DNA from: JAFMKE01 sp964655225
GTDB lineage: Bacteria; Bacteroidota; Bacteroidia; Chitinophagales; UBA8649
Reading direction: 5' to 3'
Length of the DNA stretch: 10,431 bases
Assembly: GCA_964655225.1 (NCBI GenBank)
Contig: CAZZMB010000051.1
Location: 1-10,431 of the forward strand
Part shown: positions 6,642-10,431 of the stretch, piece after piece
Numbering within the stretch: position 1 is the first letter of the stretch
How the letters are laid out: each line of letters starts with the position of its first letter
Notes under the pieces: generated by a model
Told to the model about the DNA's origin: nothing
What the model saw: the letters and a program-made list of their open reading frames with translations, nothing else
The model's database searches: none
Position numbers and translations under genes: made by a program

Positions 6642-7634
6642 ATGTATACTTTAAGAGCTAGCATTACTAGTGTCGCAGCTTATGTGCCCCCACATAAACT
6701 CACTAATGCTATGCTTGAGAATATGGTCGATACTAGCGATGAATGGATTGTTAGTAGGACTGGAATTCACGAACGCAGAATTCTTAAAGAAAAGGATCTA
6801 GCGACGTCAGACATGGCTACTGAAGCGGTCAATGAAATTCTTCTAAAAAGGGGTATCCAAGGAAGTGAAATAGACTTATTGATTTGTGCAACAGTTACTC
6901 CTGACATGCCATTTCCAGCTACCGCAAATCTAATCTGTCACAAAAGTGGTCTGATTAATGCATTTAGCTATGATTTGGGGGCAGCATGTTCCGGATTTTT
7001 GTTTGCATTAGAAACAGGTAGGCGCTTTGTAGAGAGCGGGCAATATAAAAAAGTTATTGTGGTGGGTGCGGATACCATGAGTTCAATAATTGATTACTCG
7101 GATAGAAATACCTGTATCATTTTTGGTGATGGCGCAGGAGCTGTATTGCTAGAGCCAAGTAAGGATCAATCTTTGGGCATTCAAGATAGCATACTTAAAA
7201 CTGATGGATCAGGAGTCGATTTCTTGCGTCAAAAAGCTGGAGGCTCATTGCAACCGGCAAGTAAAGAAACAGTTGATAAAAAGATGCACAGCGTTTACCA
7301 AGAAGGCAAACATGTATTCAAATTTGCAGTCTCTAACATGGCTAGTGTTTGCAGTGAAATTTTAGAAAATAATAACTTGAGTGGAGATGATGTTGACTGG
7401 CTTGTGCCACATCAAGCAAATCTCCGAATTATTGAGGCAACTAGAAAACGTGCAGGTATAGCTCCGGAAAAAGTCATGATCAACATCCATAAATATGGGA
7501 ATACAACTGCAGGCACTATCCCCATCTGTTTGGCAGAATGGGAAAGCAAACTAAAGAAAGGAGACAAACTCATTCTGACTTCATTCGGGGGTGGATTTAC
7601 ATGGGGCTCAACCTACTTGGTTTGGGCATATTAA
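6642..7634 (+). CDS. fabH: 3-oxoacyl-ACP synthase III (KAS III)
   Basis: FabH starts type II fatty-acid synthesis by condensing an acyl-CoA primer, usually acetyl-CoA or a branched acyl-CoA, with malonyl-ACP to give 3-oxoacyl-ACP. The 330 residues are close to the usual length. The catalytic triad is visible: Cys116 in GAACSGF (113-119), His257 in VPHQAN (255-260) and Asn287 in KYGNTTA (284-290). The N-terminal TSDEWIVSRTGI (31-42) and the C-terminal SFGGGFTWG (314-322) are family signatures. Primer preference cannot be read from sequence with confidence. It is 8 bases after rpmF. Without plsX, the usual rpmF-plsX-fabH order is shortened. The malonyl donor is supplied through the accB and accC products encoded downstream. 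Confidence 0.96.
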   Translation: MYTLRASITSVAAYVPPHKLTNAMLENMVDTSDEWIVSRTGIHERRILKEKDLATSDMATEAVNEILLKRGIQGSEIDLLICATVTPDMPFPATANLICHKSGLINAFSYDLGAACSGFLFALETGRRFVESGQYKKVIVVGADTMSSIIDYSDRNTCIIFGDGAGAVLLEPSKDQSLGIQDSILKTDGSGVDFLRQKAGGSLQPASKETVDKKMHSVYQEGKHVFKFAVSNMASVCSEILENNNLSGDDVDWLVPHQANLRIIEATRKRAGIAPEKVMINIHKYGNTTAGTIPICLAEWESKLKKGDKLILTSFGGGFTWGSTYLVWAY

Positions 7635-7707
7635 TTTTGCCCTTAATCATCCCGCTTAAATTTTTCTTTATTTATTCTTCAATAAAAGAGGTTTCCAAAA
7701 AATATCT

Positions 7708-7715
7708 TACTTTTA
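7708..7715 (+). promoter_or_regulatory. Possible internal promoter box before efp
   Basis: TACTTTTA matches TAnnTTTG except for the last base and lies 17 bases before the efp ATG, in the 98-base gap after fabH. No convincing -33 TTTG is seen. The gap is larger than others in the cluster and could hold a secondary promoter, but the match is weak. Confidence 0.25.
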
Positions 7716-7732
7716 CAGACTAAACTAACTTT

Positions 7733-8296
7733 ATGGCATCGACTTCCGACATACGAAATGGACTTTGCATGAATTTCAATCATGATGTTTTTACAGTGGT
7801 TGAATTTCAGCACGTTAAACCAGGGAAAGGTCCTGCCTTCGTAAGAACCAAGTTAAAAAGCTTAACCTCGGGAAAAGTAATTGATAATACTTGGCCGTCT
7901 GGACACAAAATTGATGAGGTGAGAATTGAACGCCGAAAATTTCAATATCTGTATAAAGATGACATGGGATTTCACTTCATGAATAGCGAGAATTTTGAAC
8001 AAGTAAGTATTCCGGAAGACCTTATTGAGAATAATGACTTAATGGTTGATGGGATGAATGTTGAAGCATTATTTAATGCAAATACCGAAGAAATATTGAC
8101 CTGTGAGCTACCTTCATTTGTTATCTTAGAAGTTACTTACAGTGAGCCGGGTGTAAAAGGGGATACAGCAACCAATACAACTAAGCCAGCTACTTTACAA
8201 ACTGGTGCAGCAATCAATGTTCCTCTTTTTGTTAATGAAGGTGATAAAATTAAAGTTGATACAAGAACTAGAGCATACATGGAGCGTGCTAAATAA
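7733..8296 (+). CDS. efp: Translation elongation factor P
   Basis: EF-P enters the ribosomal E site and relieves stalling at consecutive prolines. The protein is 187 residues, the normal size, with three beta-barrel domains. The domain I tip is KPGKGPAFVR (29-38), where Lys32 sits at the position that other bacteria modify to reach the peptidyl-transferase centre. The C-terminal domain has the typical GDTATNTTKPATLQTGA (143-159) and ends DTRTRAYMERAK. No EF-P modification gene is in this window. It lies 98 bases after fabH and 19 before accB, within the same-strand cluster. The upstream ACTAACTTT is not a Shine-Dalgarno. Confidence 0.96.
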   Translation: MASTSDIRNGLCMNFNHDVFTVVEFQHVKPGKGPAFVRTKLKSLTSGKVIDNTWPSGHKIDEVRIERRKFQYLYKDDMGFHFMNSENFEQVSIPEDLIENNDLMVDGMNVEALFNANTEEILTCELPSFVILEVTYSEPGVKGDTATNTTKPATLQTGAAINVPLFVNEGDKIKVDTRTRAYMERAK

Positions 8297-8315
8297 ATAA
8301 TCCAAACCAAGTGCT

Positions 8316-8819
8316 ATGAATAATAAGGAAATACACGAGTTAATAAAACTAGTTGACAAATCTGATTTAGCTGAGTTTAAAATGAAACAAGGAGATTTTT
8401 CGGTAACTATCCGTTCTAAAGATTTCTTTAAAGGCAAAGCACAACAGATGGTGTCAGTCATGCCAGGCGCGTCAGCTCCGGCTCCTGCTCCTGTTCCAAC
8501 AGCGGCATCCCAGGGTGTGACCGAAACTAAAAGTGAAGGCAGCAACACCCCTAATTCAGAGACACCTCCTAGTGAGGACTATTTTGTCTTCAAATCACCA
8601 ATGGTTGGCACATTTTATAGAAAGCCATCTCCGGATAAAGAAGTATTTATAAAAGTTGGAGATAAAATAAATCAAGGAGATGTTGTTGCGATAGTTGAAG
8701 CGATGAAACTATTTAACGAAATAGAATCAGAAGTTTCAGGTACTGTTGTAAAAATTCTAATGGATGATCAAACACCGGTAGAATATGACCAACCTTTGTT
8801 TTTAATTGATCTTGCATAA
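8316..8819 (+). CDS. accB: Biotin carboxyl carrier protein of acetyl-CoA carboxylase
   Basis: BCCP carries the carboxyl group on biotin between biotin carboxylase and the carboxyltransferase, the committed step to malonyl-CoA. The 167-residue protein has an N-terminal helical segment (1-35, with KMKQGDFSVTIR), a flexible Ala/Pro-rich linker (about 50-65) that continues into a Ser/Thr-rich stretch to about 85, and a C-terminal biotinyl domain (about 90-167). The biotinylation motif EAMKLFNEIE (128-137) gives Lys131 as the site. The SPMVGTFY thumb segment (94-101) marks this as an ACC-type BCCP. It is 19 bases after efp and 90 bases before accC. Confidence 0.96.
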   Translation: MNNKEIHELIKLVDKSDLAEFKMKQGDFSVTIRSKDFFKGKAQQMVSVMPGASAPAPAPVPTAASQGVTETKSEGSNTPNSETPPSEDYFVFKSPMVGTFYRKPSPDKEVFIKVGDKINQGDVVAIVEAMKLFNEIESEVSGTVVKILMDDQTPVEYDQPLFLIDLA

Positions 8820-8909
8820 TACTTAGAGCATGAATTGCTAGTAGAGAAATGAATGTACCAATCAAAATCTACTGAATATGAGTTCGTGCCAAACTAAAAA
8901 TCAATAAAA

Positions 8910-10262
8910 ATGTTCAAGAAAATCCTCATCGCCAATAGAGGTGAAATAGCCCTCAGAGTAATAAGAACCTGTAGAGAAATGGGCATCAAATCTGTCGCGG
9001 TATACTCAACCGCTGATAAAGATTCCTTACACGTCAAGTTTGCAGATGAAGCAGTTTGTATCGGTGGTCCAAAAGGAGCCGATTCGTACTTGAAGATAAC
9101 CAATATTATGGCAGCTGCTGAAATAACCAATGCAGATGCGATACATCCCGGCTATGGTTTCTTAGCTGAAAATGCAACTTTTGCAAAAATATGTGAGGAT
9201 ACAGGAATTAAATTTATCGGCCCAACTGCCGATATGATCAATAAAATGGGCGATAAAGTTACCGCTAAGGAAACAATGATCGCTGCAGGAGTAGCATGTA
9301 TTCCTGGATCAGATGGCCTTTTGAGTAGCGTAGCAAATGCGAAAAAAGTTGCAGATAAAATTGGATACCCTGTTATACTCAAAGCCACTGCAGGAGGCGG
9401 TGGGAAAGGTATGCGTATCGTAAAAAAAGAAGAAGACTTAGAAGCAGCTTGGGACTCTGCTAGGCAAGAATCAGCTGCAGCTTTTGGAAATGATGGTATG
9501 TACATGGAAAAGTTTTTAGTAGAACCAAGACATATCGAAATTCAAGTAGCTGGAGATCATAGAGGAAATGCTTGTCATTTGTCAGAAAGAGATTGTTCTG
9601 TCCAACGTAGACATCAAAAATTACTGGAAGAGTGCCCCTCACCTTTTGTTGATGATAAATTAAGAAAAAAAATGGGTGAAGCTGCAGTGAAAGCTGCAAA
9701 AGCCATTAAGTATGAAGGTATGGGTACGATTGAGTTTCTTGTGGATAAATATAGAAACTTCTACTTCATGGAAATGAATACTCGAATTCAAGTTGAACAT
9801 CCAGTTACGGAAGAAGTGATGCAATTTGATTTAATTGCTGAACAAATTAAAATAGCCAACGGCGAAAAAATTCTAGGCAATGGATATCTGCCAGAAGGAA
9901 TTTTTGCAATGGAATGCAGAATTAATGCAGAAAATGTAACTAAAAATTTCGCTCCTAATCCTGGAAAAATAACAGCATTTCATACCCCTAAAGGTTTTGG
10001 TGTTCGTGTAGATACGCATGCTTATGCCGGATATATGGTACCTCCTTATTATGATTCTATGATAGCTAAGGTAATTTGTAAAGGTAAAAATCGTGAAGAA
10101 GTTATAGCCAGGATGGAAAGGGCCTTAGAAGAATTTGTGGTAGAAGGAATACAAACAACTATTCCCCTTCACCTTGCACTGCTTAAGAATGATGAGTTTA
10201 AATCGGGTAGTTATGATACTGGAATTATGGAAAGGTTCGATTATAAAGCAATTAAGGTTTAA
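8910..10262 (+). CDS. accC: Biotin carboxylase subunit of acetyl-CoA carboxylase
   Basis: AccC carboxylates the biotin on BCCP using ATP and bicarbonate. At 450 residues it is the stand-alone bacterial biotin carboxylase, not a fused pyruvate or propionyl-CoA carboxylase. The N-terminal ILIANRGEIALRVIR (5-19), the flexible glycine-rich ATP loop AGGGGKGMR (161-169), RRHQK (233-237) and the metal and catalytic segment EMNTRIQVEHP (288-298) are all present. Glu288, Asn290 and Arg292 are the metal-binding and catalytic residues. ECRINAE (335-341) follows and the C-terminal subdomain is complete. It forms a pair with accB across a 90-base gap that shows no clear promoter. The last 11 bases overlap a convergent minus-strand reading frame. 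Confidence 0.97.
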   Translation: MFKKILIANRGEIALRVIRTCREMGIKSVAVYSTADKDSLHVKFADEAVCIGGPKGADSYLKITNIMAAAEITNADAIHPGYGFLAENATFAKICEDTGIKFIGPTADMINKMGDKVTAKETMIAAGVACIPGSDGLLSSVANAKKVADKIGYPVILKATAGGGGKGMRIVKKEEDLEAAWDSARQESAAAFGNDGMYMEKFLVEPRHIEIQVAGDHRGNACHLSERDCSVQRRHQKLLEECPSPFVDDKLRKKMGEAAVKAAKAIKYEGMGTIEFLVDKYRNFYFMEMNTRIQVEHPVTEEVMQFDLIAEQIKIANGEKILGNGYLPEGIFAMECRINAENVTKNFAPNPGKITAFHTPKGFGVRVDTHAYAGYMVPPYYDSMIAKVICKGKNREEVIARMERALEEFVVEGIQTTIPLHLALLKNDEFKSGSYDTGIMERFDYKAIKV

Positions 10263-10431
10263 GTTGTGTAAAATCCTCATCCTTTAGCTCAAGAAGCTTT
10301 TTCCCAATGAAGAAACTGTATAGGAAATAGAGAAGAGGTATAATCAATACACTTAAGTTCGTACTGATCATATTCGCTAAATACATCCAAATAAAGTAAA
10401 AGATAAAGAATACATTCTTTATTCCAAAAAA
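10252..10431 (-). CDS. C-terminal fragment of an unidentified membrane protein (partial)
   Basis: On the minus strand a frame is open from the right edge to a TAA at 10252-10254, giving 59 residues. Most of it is hydrophobic and aromatic (for example VFFIFYFIWMYLANM and VLIIPLLYFLYSFFIGKK), followed by a charged tail ELKDEDFTQLKP. This pattern suggests two C-terminal membrane helices and a short cytoplasmic tail. I do not recognise the family. The gene would converge on accC, and its 3' end overlaps accC by 11 bases. The start lies outside the window, and chance openness cannot be excluded from 60 codons, although the residue composition favours a real membrane protein. Confidence 0.5.
   Translation of the reverse strand, partial: FFGIKNVFFIFYFIWMYLANMISTNLSVLIIPLLYFLYSFFIGKKLLELKDEDFTQLKP

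Noticed and set aside
7538..7723. Plus-strand open frame overlapping the end of fabH and the gap to efp
   Set aside because: Most of it lies inside fabH in another frame, and the rest reads through AT-rich intergenic sequence into hydrophobic residues of no recognisable family.
8841..8981. The 11-mer GTAGAGAAATG occurs at 8841-8851 and again at 8971-8981
   Set aside because: The second copy is inside accC coding sequence (the codons around ArgGluMet). A single 11-base match in AT-rich DNA with no further extension is best read as chance.
9152..9505. Antisense open frame within accC, and similar ones within htpG and accB
   Set aside because: These are shadow frames opposite strongly coding, well-identified genes, and their products show no domain.
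10286..10302. AGCT-CAAGA-AGCT followed by TTTTT as an accC terminator
   Set aside because: The stem is only 4 bp, and it lies inside the likely coding region of the convergent membrane-protein gene.

Overview
This is a gene-dense stretch of AT-rich bacterial chromosome carrying housekeeping genes. The window points to Bacteroidota. Three intergenic regions carry a TAnnTTTG box, the -7 element of Bacteroidota primary sigma promoters. None of the start codons has a convincing Shine-Dalgarno sequence. The proteins themselves (a DUF177/YceD family protein with paired cysteines, a one-cysteine L32, a lipobox OmpA-like protein) read like those of this phylum. I cannot place it to family or genus. 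I see no insertion sequence, phage gene, CRISPR array, tRNA or rRNA.

Left part (1-2665): a TATCTTTG box lies just upstream of truA (tRNA pseudouridine synthase). After a 5-base gap comes a full-length homodimer-type ABC exporter of the MdlB/MsbA superfamily. Both appear to be one transcript. A short reading frame running off the left edge on the minus strand may be the start of a divergent gene.

Middle (2666-5708): a 252-base intergenic region with an inverted repeat precedes htpG (bacterial Hsp90). htpG converges on a minus-strand OmpA-domain lipoprotein gene. Between them is a perfect 23-bp stem with a 4-base loop, which should terminate transcription in both directions.

Right part (5709-10262): a divergent promoter region serves the lipoprotein gene on one side and, on the other, a six-gene plus-strand cluster: DUF177/yceD-like, rpmF (L32), fabH, efp, accB, accC. 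rpmF (59 codons) is short and easily missed. The cluster joins ribosome-related genes (DUF177, L32, EF-P) to the entry steps of fatty-acid synthesis: biotin carboxyl carrier and biotin carboxylase supply malonyl-CoA, and FabH condenses acetyl-CoA with malonyl-ACP. plsX, often found between rpmF and fabH, is absent here. The last 180 bases hold the C-terminal end of a convergent, hydrophobic minus-strand gene that overlaps the end of accC by 11 bases.

Nothing here looks like an undescribed system. The items most worth checking are the terminator between htpG and the lipoprotein gene, the possible heat-shock operator before htpG, the nearly leaderless truA transcript, and the convergent overlap at the right edge.
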